A DNA stretch of 42,155 bases from Anaeromassilibacillus sp. An172 (GTDB taxonomy: Bacteria > Bacillota > Clostridia > Oscillospirales > Acutalibacteraceae): contig NZ_NFKS01000028.1 of assembly GCF_002160515.1 (NCBI RefSeq), forward strand, positions 1-42,155, written 5' to 3'. Position numbers and translations under genes: made by a program. Shown here piece after piece: positions 1-6,395 of this stretch (the first letter of the stretch is position 1; the number at the start of each line of letters is the position of its first letter). The notes under the pieces were generated by a model that saw nothing but the letters and a program-made list of their open reading frames with translations, was not told where the DNA came from and did not search any database.

Positions 1-781
1 TTGGTGTGTATTTCATTCCTTCCTCCAGAACAGCTACCTTATTGCTGTTGCCGCTTCCGCCAAAAGTGGACTGCCAGCTTTCACGTACTCTCTGTGGGTC
101 TTTGATAGTGCCGGGATGTTCCAACACACCACCGGGAGCGGCTCCGTTTGCAAAAAACTTAGCTCCATATTCCTCACAGGCTATGGCCATGCCGATAGCG
201 TTTTTCGCCATAGCGATAGGGGAATACCCCACAAGCCCGTCGAACCCAAGACCGGGAATGTGCAGAACCTCTGAGGGAGTGAGGTAGATAACTGTTCCTT
301 TCATGGTGTGGGCTTCTTCCGGTTGAGTGACGTATGTATAGTAGAGCTGTCCGCTTTTATCCCTGCTTACATCCATTTTGTTTGGCATAAGAGGATACAA
401 TGCAATAATTTCATTCTTGCCGTTTCGGATTATCTGCGCATAAGCGTTGCCCCAGAGCAGAAGATGAGTCATTAAGGTTTCTCGAAATACAAAAGATGTC
501 ATCTCAGGATTTGGCTCATCATGGAGCAGACTGTAAAGCGGGTGGTCTATGGCTTTTTCTTTGCCGCCGTCATCGGTGTATCGGTAAAAGTGAAGCGGAA
601 GACCTGCCACTGCTTCCGATAAAATTCTGACGCAGGAATAAACAGCCGTCATCTGCATTGCAGAACGCTCTGTAACAGCTTTACCCGATGAAGAACCGCC
701 CATATAGAATGTATATCTGCTTCCGGCAGTTTGATTTTTTGGCTTGTCACGGGAATTAAATAAGCCTGAAAATATGCTCAT
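1..781 (-). CDS. Phage portal protein, HK97 family (3' part off the window edge)
   Basis: Starts with ATG at 781 behind an AGAGAGG ribosome binding site. About 260 codons are present before the left edge, with no stop. The protein begins MSIFSGLFNS and contains the typical portal segments TAVYSCVRILSEAVAGLPLH (about residues 46-65), LLWGNAYAQIIRN (about 110-122) and EYGAKFFANGAAPGGVLEHP (about 204-223), which are characteristic of the HK97-type portal family. The portal forms the dodecameric ring through which terminase pumps DNA into the procapsid. It would normally follow the large terminase directly, but here a 1.1-kb HxlR/flavin-reductase cassette separates them. No internal lesion is visible in the part present. 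Family assignment is confident; the C-terminus cannot be judged. Confidence 0.93.
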   Translation of the reverse strand, partial: MSIFSGLFNSRDKPKNQTAGSRYTFYMGGSSSGKAVTERSAMQMTAVYSCVRILSEAVAGLPLHFYRYTDDGGKEKAIDHPLYSLLHDEPNPEMTSFVFRETLMTHLLLWGNAYAQIIRNGKNEIIALYPLMPNKMDVSRDKSGQLYYTYVTQPEEAHTMKGTVIYLTPSEVLHIPGLGFDGLVGYSPIAMAKNAIGMAIACEEYGAKFFANGAAPGGVLEHPGTIKDPQRVRESWQSTFGGSGNSNKVAVLEEGMKYTP

Positions 782-808
782 AATTTACATCCTCTCTAAA
801 AATGGAAT

Positions 809-856
809 AAAAAAATCTCCCGCAAGCGAAGTTAAATATTTTCCGCTTATGGAAGA
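809..856 (-). terminator. Rho-independent terminator after the HxlR gene
   Basis: Read on the minus strand, arms 856-844 and 828-816 pair over 13 positions with one mismatch around a 15-nt loop. Seven T follow (809-815). It lies just downstream of the HxlR stop and upstream of portal, so it closes the leftward end of the cassette. Confidence 0.75.
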
Positions 857-881
857 CTTGAGTTGTATTTAAAATTGATAT

Positions 882-1214
882 TTATATTCTGTTTTCTTCG
901 CCCCAAACACAGAGCTGGTCAAGAATTTTCATCAAAGAGCGACCTCTCTCGCTGAGTGAGTATTCAACCTTTGGCGGGATTTGAGGGTATTCATTGCGCA
1001 CAATAAGCTGGTCTTTTTCCAGCTCTTTTAGATTACTGCTCAAGGTTTTGTCGGAGATTGTTTTAAGATAGCGTTTAAGCTCGTTGAAGCGCACTACCTC
1101 AAATTCCATAAGACAGTAGAGAATTACCATCTTGTGCTTACCGGAGATAATGGACATTGTATAGCTAAACCCTGTATCCTCAAAATTTGCGTTTTCGATA
1201 TAGTTCTTTATCAT
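882..1214 (-). CDS. HxlR-family winged-helix transcriptional regulator
   Basis: A 110-residue protein starting MIKNYIENANFEDTGFSYTM. The ATG at 1214 has AAAGGA upstream; a longer open frame to 1313 lacks a site. The pattern GKHKMVILYCLMEFEVVRFN, then KRYLKTISDKTLSSNLKELE and PPKVEYSLSERGRSLMKILD is the canonical HxlR wing-helix fold of about 100 residues. HxlR proteins act as dimers, often redox- or metabolite-responsive, on a divergent target gene. The neighbour is a flavin reductase-like gene transcribed divergently with a 125-bp shared control region, so it probably represses that gene and itself. There is no usual HxlR N-terminal Cys, so the signal is unknown. It lies inside the phage packaging region as cargo. 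Confidence 0.88.
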   Translation of the reverse strand: MIKNYIENANFEDTGFSYTMSIISGKHKMVILYCLMEFEVVRFNELKRYLKTISDKTLSSNLKELEKDQLIVRNEYPQIPPKVEYSLSERGRSLMKILDQLCVWGEENRI

Positions 1215-1238
1215 TTTACACTTTCCTTTTGTATAGCA

Positions 1239-1256
1239 ACTGTCTTTAATGACAGT
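1239..1256. promoter_or_regulatory. Inverted repeat, candidate HxlR operator
   Basis: ACTGTC-TTTAAT-GACAGT is a perfect 6-bp-arm dyad. It sits between the divergent HxlR and flavin reductase genes, just upstream of the -35 box of the rightward promoter. It is placed as expected for an autoregulating HxlR dimer. Binding is inferred. Confidence 0.55.
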
Positions 1257-1258
1257 AC

Positions 1259-1286
1259 TTGTATTTTTATCATTACTTGCTATAAT
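1259..1286 (+). promoter_or_regulatory. Sigma-A-type promoter for the flavin reductase gene
   Basis: TTGTAT (1259-1264), 16-bp spacer, TATAAT (1281-1286). It lies about 55 bp before the start codon and next to the dyad at 1239-1256. Confidence 0.65.
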
Positions 1287-1339
1287 TATAATTGAACACG
1301 ATGATTGTGTCAATTAAAAAGAAAAGAGAGGTAAGTAAA

Positions 1340-1906
1340 ATGAGAAAACAGCTTAACATTACTGAGGGAATTTTCCCGATGCCGGTATTGATGATAGCCA
1401 CATACAACGAGGACGGCAGCGTGAATGTTATGAACGCCGCATGGGGAACTATGCAGGCCCGTGATATTGTTGCGTTGAATTTGTCCGAATCACACAAGAC
1501 AGTAAAGAATATCAAGGCCAGAGGCGGTTTTACAGTGAGTATCGCCGATGCCTCTCACGTTGTGGAAGCGGACTATTTCGGTGTTGAATCCGGCAACAGA
1601 GTAGCCGATAAGTTTGCAAAAAGCGGAATGACAGCGTCAAAGTCCGAGGTTGTAGATGCTCCGGTAATCAATGAATTCCCTTTGTGTCTTGAATGTAAAT
1701 TCATTGAATATCAGGGTGATGAATACGGCTGCGGCGTAATAGGAAAGGTTTTGAAAGTCACAGCGGATGAAAGCGTTATGGATGGTGATAAGCTCAATAT
1801 GTCACTGGTAAATGCCATTGCATTTGACCCATATACCCACGGCTATTATAAAGTTACCGAGAGAGTAGGGGAAGCCTTCAAAGACGGTTTGAAGCTGAAA
1901 AAGTAA
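1340..1906 (+). CDS. Flavin reductase / flavoredoxin-like FMN-binding protein
   Basis: A 188-residue protein starting MRKQLNITEGIFPMPVLMIA. The ATG at 1340 follows AGAGAGGTAAG; the upstream in-frame ATG at 1292 lacks a good site and falls in the promoter region. The segments PMPVLMIATYNEDGSVNVMN, VALNLSESHKTVKNIKARGG and VSIADASHVVEADYFGVESG fit the flavin reductase-like, FMN-binding split-barrel family (flavoredoxin). These reduce or carry FMN and often serve in flavin-dependent electron transfer. It is the only leftward-opposed gene between terminase and portal. It has its own promoter and terminator and a divergent HxlR regulator, so it is a self-contained cargo gene, possibly an oxidative or electrophile response function. 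The electron donor and substrate cannot be read from sequence. Confidence 0.85.
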   Translation: MRKQLNITEGIFPMPVLMIATYNEDGSVNVMNAAWGTMQARDIVALNLSESHKTVKNIKARGGFTVSIADASHVVEADYFGVESGNRVADKFAKSGMTASKSEVVDAPVINEFPLCLECKFIEYQGDEYGCGVIGKVLKVTADESVMDGDKLNMSLVNAIAFDPYTHGYYKVTERVGEAFKDGLKLKK

Positions 1907-1918
1907 AAAGCTTTATCG

Positions 1919-1948
1919 AAAGGGTTGCGTTTTAGCGTGACCCTTTTT
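1919..1948 (+). terminator. Rho-independent terminator after the flavin reductase gene
   Basis: Arms 1919-1929 and about 1935-1946 pair over 11 positions, including two G-U pairs, and are followed by a T tract. It reaches the stop codon of the large terminase gene on the other strand, so the cassette ends exactly at that gene. Confidence 0.75.
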
Positions 1949-3558
1949 AAATGAATAAAAGTCCACGGCTGTCGTAAACACTGGCTGTGTTTTGATTGCC
2001 GCATCTTATTGCTCTGTCCAAAGCCATAATGGTCGCAACGGCTCCGTCAATTTTCTCCGAAGATTTTTCCTTGTCGGGTTTTATATTTCCCGCCGGGTCT
2101 GTTCTTATGAAAATGTTATCCATCATCCAGCGAAGAACCGGTTGTCCTCCATGGGCAATCTTTTCTTCTAACACTAATTTCATAAGCTCTTTGGTAGGCG
2201 GCGACATATCCTTAAATCCCTGACCGAATGGAACAACAGTAAATCCCATGCCCTCAAGGTTCTGCACCATCTGAACAGCACCCCCAGCGGTCAAAGGCGA
2301 TTTCTTTAATATTGAACCGTTCTCCCAACCGCTCAATGAACTTTTCGATGTAACCGTAATGTACCACATTTCCCTCGGTGGTCTGCAAAAATCCCTGCCG
2401 CTCCCATAGGTCATAGGGAACATGGTCACGGCGGACACGCAGATCCATGTTTTCCTCGGGTATCCAAAAGTAGGGGAGAATCACGTATTTATCGCCCTCG
2501 TATTCAGGAGGAAAAACCAGAACAAAGGCCGTTATATCGGTGGACGATGAAAGGTCAAGGCCGCCGTAGCACACACGCCCCTCTAAATCCTCTTCTGAAA
2601 CAGAAAAAGCACACCTGTCCCAGCGTTCCATAGGCATCCAGCGAACAGACTGTTTTACCCATTGATTTAGCCTTAGCTGACGGAAGGAGTTTTCCTCACC
2701 GGGGTTTTGCTTTGCAGATTCGCAGGCGTCCTTTACCTTGTCTATTGAAACGGTTATTCCGAGAGAGGGGTTAGCTTTTTTCCACACCTTAGGGTCCGTC
2801 CAGTCGTCGCTTTCCTCAGCTCCGTAAATAACAGGGTAAAAGGTATGGTCAATCTTTCTTCCGTCAATAATATCTTTGGCTTTTTGGTGTATCTCGTAGC
2901 AAATTGACTTTGTATCATTGCCGGCTGTTGTTATTAGAAAGTATAAAGGCTGCATTCGGGCATCGCCTGAACCTTTTGTCATAACATCGAAAAGCTTTCT
3001 GTTTGGCTGTGTGTGAAGCTCGTCAAAAACCACACCGTGGGTGTTAAAGCCGTGTTTGTTTCCCACATCAGCGGATAAGACCTGATATATGCTTCCGGTG
3101 GGTTGATAGATAAGCTTTTTCTGAGAATCCAAAATTTTAACCCTTTTGGAAAGAGCCGGACACATCCTCACCATGTCCGCCGCCACATTAAAGACAATGG
3201 AAGCCTGTTGACGGTCGGCGGCACAGCCGTACACCTCGGCACGCTCCTCACCGTCTCCACAGGTGAGAAGCAACGCCACAGCCGCCGCAAGCTCAGATTT
3301 TCCCTGCTTTTTTGGAATTTCTATGTAAGCCGTGTTAAACTGCCGGTATCCGTTCTTTTTGACAATTCCAAAAATGTCACGGATAATCTGTTCCTGCCAG
3401 TCGATAAGTTCAAAGGGAGTTCTCGCCCAAGTACCTTTTGTGTGGCAAAGACACTGAATAAACCCAACGGCATAATCGGCTAAGTTCTTGTTATACCGGG
3501 ATCCCTCAGCCATAAATGAAGTGGGCTTGTACTTTTTAAGCTTTCTGATAAATGTCAC
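1947..3558 (-). pseudogene. terL: Phage terminase large subunit, broken by a one-base frameshift
   Basis: Two overlapping frames together give a complete large terminase. The first (3558 to about 2285) has a Walker A-like IPKKQGKSEL at residues 81-90, Walker B VVFDE at 176-180, motif LITTAGN and the nuclease start GGLDLSSSTD. It reads into FDRWG and then goes out of frame. The second frame resumes at AVQMVQNLEGMGF and carries the C-terminal nuclease Asp region EKIDGAVATIMALDRA. The break is a run of five C at 2281-2285, where four would restore FDRWGAVQM. The start is also odd: the only in-frame GTG (3558) lies inside the AGGAGGTG ribosome site, and the codon where ATG would be expected (8 bases further, before AGA AAG) reads ATC. 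A sequencing error could explain the C run. If real, packaging is dead. Confidence 0.9.
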
Positions 3559-3576
3559 CTCCTAAGAATAGATACG

Positions 3577-3601
3577 AAAAAAGCGCCTGTTTCCAGACGC
3601 T
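3577..3601 (-). terminator. Hairpin terminator upstream of the large terminase gene
   Basis: On the minus strand AGCGTCTG-GAAA-CAGGCGCT forms an 8-bp stem with a GAAA loop, followed by six T. It lies 20 bases before the terL ribosome binding site. A near-copy of the hairpin is found at 5175-5205. It would stop transcripts from the XRE/CPBP cassette. Confidence 0.75.
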
Positions 3602-3652
3602 GTACGTTTTAATTTAAGTTTGTTTTTGGTATTTTATCAATGTATGAGATGT

Positions 3653-4414
3653 TTAATATTTGGATTTTGAGCCTGATTCCTCCAATGCAAGTATAGCCAA
3701 TGAAACTATTATAGTGACAATCAAGGTCACCACACAGCTTAAAGCGCTGAACTGAAAAATAATCACACCAGACACACCGTTTATTAAACAGTGTGTCAGT
3801 ATACAGGGGAATGTTCCTTTTGAAATCTTTCTTATGGTTGCCAAAGCATAGGAAAGCGTCAGGCACATTATACCGAACAGAAAATAATTCATATTTGAGT
3901 TGGCTGTTCCGTTTATGAAAAAAATCGGCAAGTGCCATATCCACCATATTACTGCGGTGATTATAGTGGCAATGTTGAAGTTAAAGCTTTTTTCAAGCTC
4001 CGGCTGTAAAATCATTCGCCAGCCTGCTTCCTCGTTTCCGCCGCTGAAAAGCATAAGAGGGATAATTACAATAAGCATGTAAACAGGAGAACCAATAGAG
4101 AACCCGTTTATGGCGCAACCCAGCAGATAATAAATCAGGACAAAAAGCAAAACAAGCCCGTAGGATAAAAGCGAGTGTTTGAAGTCGAAAACCTTTTTAA
4201 GCCAATGAAAAAAGCTGCTCACATGTCCGTTTCTTTTAAGAGAAATATAGGAAGCGATTGTAGGAGAAAAACCTCCGATAAAATGCATAACTCTTATGGG
4301 AAGGTCATAGACGGTCATATTTAAAAGCTGACTCAAAACAGCCGCTCCTCCCCAAAACAAAACGGTTATTGCAAAAGTGATTACAAGATAGTCCTTTAAA
4401 AGCTTTTTGTTCAT
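3653..4414 (-). CDS. CPBP-family (CAAX/Abi) intramembrane metalloprotease
   Basis: A 253-residue, very hydrophobic protein with about eight membrane segments. The start ATG at 4414 has AAAGGAG 10 bases upstream. The three CPBP motifs are present and intact: EEAGWR (about residues 128-133, the two glutamates and arginine), HLPIFF (about 161-166) and THCLIN (about 208-213). These form the metal-binding active site seen in Rce1-like proteases. Bacterial members include bacteriocin self-immunity proteins and regulators of membrane stress. It is the last gene of a three-gene unit with an XRE repressor and a small membrane protein, and is followed by a terminator. A role in self-immunity, or in protection of the lysogen from bacteriocins or other phages, is inference. 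Confidence 0.88.
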   Translation of the reverse strand: MNKKLLKDYLVITFAITVLFWGGAAVLSQLLNMTVYDLPIRVMHFIGGFSPTIASYISLKRNGHVSSFFHWLKKVFDFKHSLLSYGLVLLFVLIYYLLGCAINGFSIGSPVYMLIVIIPLMLFSGGNEEAGWRMILQPELEKSFNFNIATIITAVIWWIWHLPIFFINGTANSNMNYFLFGIMCLTLSYALATIRKISKGTFPCILTHCLINGVSGVIIFQFSALSCVVTLIVTIIVSLAILALEESGSKSKY

Positions 4415-4434
4415 AGATAAATGCTCCTTTCCAA

Positions 4435-4872
4435 TCAGCTTCGCTTTATGTACACGAATTTAACTATACAGGATAAAACCAACTGACAAAGGGAAGCGGC
4501 AATCAGGGTATAAAAAGCGGTAACATTAAAATATCCAATGATAACAGCCGATATAATCATTAAAACAGAGGTTACCAAAAGCATGGGTATTCCCGCTTTG
4601 TATTTGATTGCTTTCATTCGCTCGTCGTTTTCTTTGTTGAAAAGCAGTTTAATGTTTTTTTCATCTGACAAGGCTCTTTTATAGCGGGCAATAAAAGCAA
4701 GTGCAATCAGCCCACAGGCAGATGTCAGACCGCATTGAAAGCTGAAAATCACGCTGGATTTTATTTCGGCAGTGGCAAAGAATGCGTCAAATACTCCCAA
4801 AGCAACAGCAATAAGTACAACCAAGGTTAACGCATAAATTCTTTTAGTTAGAGTCTTTTTGTACTTTTCCAT
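4435..4872 (-). CDS. Small four-helix membrane protein, unknown function
   Basis: A 145-residue protein starting MEKYKKTLTKRIYALTLVVL. The ATG at 4872 follows GAAAGGA; a longer frame to 4911 overlaps the regulator gene and lacks a site. Four hydrophobic segments are seen at about residues 12-32, 42-62, 94-114 and 120-140. Between helices 2 and 3 lies a charged cytosolic loop with NKENDERMKAIKYKAG, a motif common in small Firmicutes membrane proteins encoded beside short XRE regulators (DUF2178-like). It lies between that regulator and the CPBP protease with short gaps, so the three are probably co-transcribed. The biochemical role is unknown. Confidence 0.7.
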   Translation of the reverse strand: MEKYKKTLTKRIYALTLVVLIAVALGVFDAFFATAEIKSSVIFSFQCGLTSACGLIALAFIARYKRALSDEKNIKLLFNKENDERMKAIKYKAGIPMLLVTSVLMIISAVIIGYFNVTAFYTLIAASLCQLVLSCIVKFVYIKRS

Positions 4873-4888
4873 TTTAAAAATCCTTTCA

Positions 4889-5089
4889 TTAAGAATATTC
4901 AGACAAATCAAAAACTTCTTCTATTGTCAGACCAAAATAATGGGCTATCTTATATGCAAGAGGCAGGGAAGCGATATATTTTCCGGTTTCTATAGATGTA
5001 ATGGTTTGTCTTGTGGTACCGACAGCTAACGCCAGTTCTTCTTGGGATAATTTTCGTTCTTTTCTCAGTTCTTTTATTTTTGTTTTCAA
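4889..5089 (-). CDS. Short XRE-family helix-turn-helix repressor
   Basis: 66 residues, almost entirely a Cro/C1-type HTH: KELRKERKLSQEELALAVGT (helices 1-2), then TTRQTITSIETGKYIASLPL (recognition helix) and AYKIAHYFGLTIEEVFDL. The start is TTG at 5089 behind GGTGGGA; there is no ATG. Proteins of this length and layout usually head small operons with a membrane protein and control them. Just upstream is a promoter overlaid by three identical-spaced copies of a 16-bp sequence, a strong hint of autorepression. It begins the XRE / membrane protein / CPBP cassette. Confidence 0.9.
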   Translation of the reverse strand: MKTKIKELRKERKLSQEELALAVGTTRQTITSIETGKYIASLPLAYKIAHYFGLTIEEVFDLSEYS

Positions 5090-5109
5090 AAAATCCCACC
5101 TTTATGACA

Positions 5110-5171
5110 AGTAAACTTTGCATTTTAAGTATAGCAAACTTTGCATTTGTCGTCAAGTAAACTTTGCATTT
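5110..5171 (-). promoter_or_regulatory. Promoter overlaid by three direct operator repeats
   Basis: The 16-base sequence AGTAAACTTTGCATTT occurs at 5110-5125, 5133-5148 (one change) and 5156-5171, exactly 23 bp apart. On the minus strand a near-perfect promoter lies within it: TTGACG (5156-5151), 17-bp spacer, TATACT (5133-5128). Repeat 3 overlaps the -35 box edge, repeat 2 fills the spacer to -10, and repeat 1 lies at about +5 to +20. It is probably the binding region of the adjacent XRE repressor. Confidence 0.85.
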
Positions 5172-5174
5172 TAC

Positions 5175-5206
5175 AAGAAAGTGCCTGCCTCCAGACGCTT
5201 TCTTAA
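5175..5206. repeat. Second copy of the terL hairpin, flanking the XRE/CPBP cassette
   Basis: AAGAAAGTGCCTG-CCTC-CAGACGCTTTCTT forms a 13-bp stem with one mismatch. The core matches the hairpin at 3577-3601 except for a few bases. The copy here keeps the AAGAAAG flank and the other keeps the T6 flank, as if one ancestral hairpin was split by the 1.6-kb insertion. Confidence 0.65.
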
Positions 5207-5212
5207 TATTTG

Positions 5213-5608
5213 TTATTCTCCTAAAATATAGAAACCTATATAATGTTTCCCGTTATTTAACCAGTCGAGCAAGGTTTGATATTCTAACGGCTTTTTTATT
5301 TCTATTAGCTGTATAAAGTGATTTATCTGTTCTTGAGTATAAAAATTGATACCGACCGGGTCAATGGAGCCTTGGTTTAGATTTGCATAAAGGCCGTCGG
5401 TAATGATTTCCCAGTAATGAGTGAAAAATATTTCTAAATCATCTCCGTAAATATACAGAGAATCGTTTTTCCAGTGCTGTATTGCACCTGTTGTAAATAT
5501 TTGTTCGGTGGTCGTGTTTTGAGGTAATAGACAATATTGAAACTCTATAAAATCCGAACCGCCGAATTTTCTGCGTTCTTCCTGAGTCTTAAATTTATGA
5601 AACAGCAA
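5213..5608 (-). CDS. Hypothetical protein, possibly immunity-like
   Basis: 131 residues, soluble, acidic and aromatic-rich, with no signal peptide or membrane segment. The start is TTG at 5608 behind AAGGGTGAT. Recognisable blocks are GGSDFIEFQYCLLPQ, GDDLEIFFTHYWEIITDGLY, DPVGINFYTQEQINHFIQLI and the C-terminal YIGFYILGE. The overall look (short, single-domain, ending in a hydrophobic GFYILG strand) resembles small immunity-type or hypothetical proteins found singly in Firmicutes genomes, but I do not recognise a named family. It lies alone between the phage zinc-ribbon gene and the XRE cassette, with 98 bp free upstream. No toxin gene is seen beside it. Confidence 0.6.
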   Translation of the reverse strand: MLFHKFKTQEERRKFGGSDFIEFQYCLLPQNTTTEQIFTTGAIQHWKNDSLYIYGDDLEIFFTHYWEIITDGLYANLNQGSIDPVGINFYTQEQINHFIQLIEIKKPLEYQTLLDWLNNGKHYIGFYILGE

Positions 5609-5706
5609 ACAATCACCCTTTCAGTCAGATATTTCTTATAAAATAATATCATAGCAGCAGTGTTGTTTCAATAACTGTTCCTGTGAATCACTTCCAAAAT
5701 CTTTTC

Positions 5707-5865
5707 CTATTCCTCTAAACTTATTCCAAGACCTGATAGCGCTTCTTTTATACCGCAGTCCGGACAAATAAGTGTTTTACCGTTTTTTCTCGAAAGGGCG
5801 GGGCGGGCTGTGTATGCCTTTCCACAGCAGGGGCAAATGTTTGTTTCGTGGCTTTCATTTTTCAT
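5707..5865 (-). CDS. Small double-CxxC zinc-ribbon phage protein
   Basis: A 52-residue protein starting MKNESHETNICPCCGKAYTA, with two zinc knuckles, CPCC and CPDC, about 24 residues apart: one treble-clef or zinc-ribbon unit. The ATG at 5865 overlaps the stop of the cyclotransferase gene (ATGA), and the ribosome site GGAGG lies inside that gene, so translation is coupled. Small zinc-ribbon proteins of this type are common between terminase genes in Clostridia prophages. The ligand (nucleic acid or protein) is unknown. Confidence 0.75.
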   Translation of the reverse strand: MKNESHETNICPCCGKAYTARPALSRKNGKTLICPDCGIKEALSGLGISLEE

Positions 5866-6323
5866 ATGTTACCTCCGCAGTTTAAGTAAGCGTTTATCAG
5901 TGGTTTATTGTCAAATCTGAAGTCTCTGTAACCCTCAAGGCAGGTTCTAAGATACAAGGATGATGGCTTTCCAATGGGTCTGTCCTCGTGCATAATATAA
6001 AGGAAAACCTTTATATTTCGCACCTTTCCGGTTTTTATTCCCTTGACCGGAAGTACAATTTCTTTTTTATAGTAAAAGATAGGGAAGCCCTCGTATCTAT
6101 CCAGGGAAAGCTCGTCAGCCTGTGTCACTTCCCAAACAGCGATTGGAACCTTGCAGTTTTCTTTAGGCTCAACTGTTAAATAATGACCGGTTTTACTGCC
6201 TTTGAACAAAAGCTGATTGTCCTCAAGTACCGATGTTCCGACAATTCTCGCCTGTGGACAGCGCATTTTCATCTGTCTGATATTGAGATTGCTTCCGTAT
6301 GCTCCGTAGTAACGTTTTTCCAT
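5862..6323 (-). CDS. Gamma-glutamylcyclotransferase-like (AIG2/GGCT) protein
   Basis: A 153-residue protein starting MEKRYYGAYGSNLNIRQMKM. The ATG at 6323 is 9 bases after GAAAGGA; an upstream TTG is less likely. The YGSNL loop (about residues 9-13) binds the gamma-glutamyl group in this fold. The segment LDRYEGFPIFYYKKEIV holds the conserved acidic residue (E of YEGF, near residue 80) that acts as general acid/base. The known reaction is release of 5-oxoproline from gamma-glutamyl-amines or peptides. It is encoded 72 bp after the amidoligase gene and overlaps the zinc-ribbon gene. Amidoligase/GGCT pairing in phages is known from comparative genomics (Iyer, Aravind and colleagues) and suggests making and breaking of a gamma-glutamyl-type isopeptide. 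The substrate is unknown. Confidence 0.85.
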   Translation of the reverse strand: MEKRYYGAYGSNLNIRQMKMRCPQARIVGTSVLEDNQLLFKGSKTGHYLTVEPKENCKVPIAVWEVTQADELSLDRYEGFPIFYYKKEIVLPVKGIKTGKVRNIKVFLYIMHEDRPIGKPSSLYLRTCLEGYRDFRFDNKPLINAYLNCGGNI

Positions 6324-6395
6324 AATATTCAGTCCTTTCAAAATTTTATCACCACCTTAAGACCGCCGAAGCGGTCTGGGTGATTTTTATTGTGT

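Noticed and set aside
6-287. Plus-strand open frame at the left edge
   Set aside because: It is antisense to the clear portal protein and has no family features.
1273-1515. Minus-strand 80-residue hydrophobic frame
   Set aside because: It overlaps the flavin reductase gene and its promoter and has no ribosome site.
2281-2285. Programmed frameshift in terL
   Set aside because: The site is a simple C run (G run on the coding strand) without a recognisable slippery heptamer or stimulator; mutation or sequencing error is more likely.
3609-3947. 112-residue frame in the CPBP gene region
   Set aside because: It is a different frame of the same strand inside the CPBP gene, which has all family motifs.
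4435-5089. Phage CI repressor role for the XRE protein
   Set aside because: At 66 residues it lacks any dimerisation or cleavage domain, and it sits at the head of its own cargo operon with its own operators, far from the early promoter.
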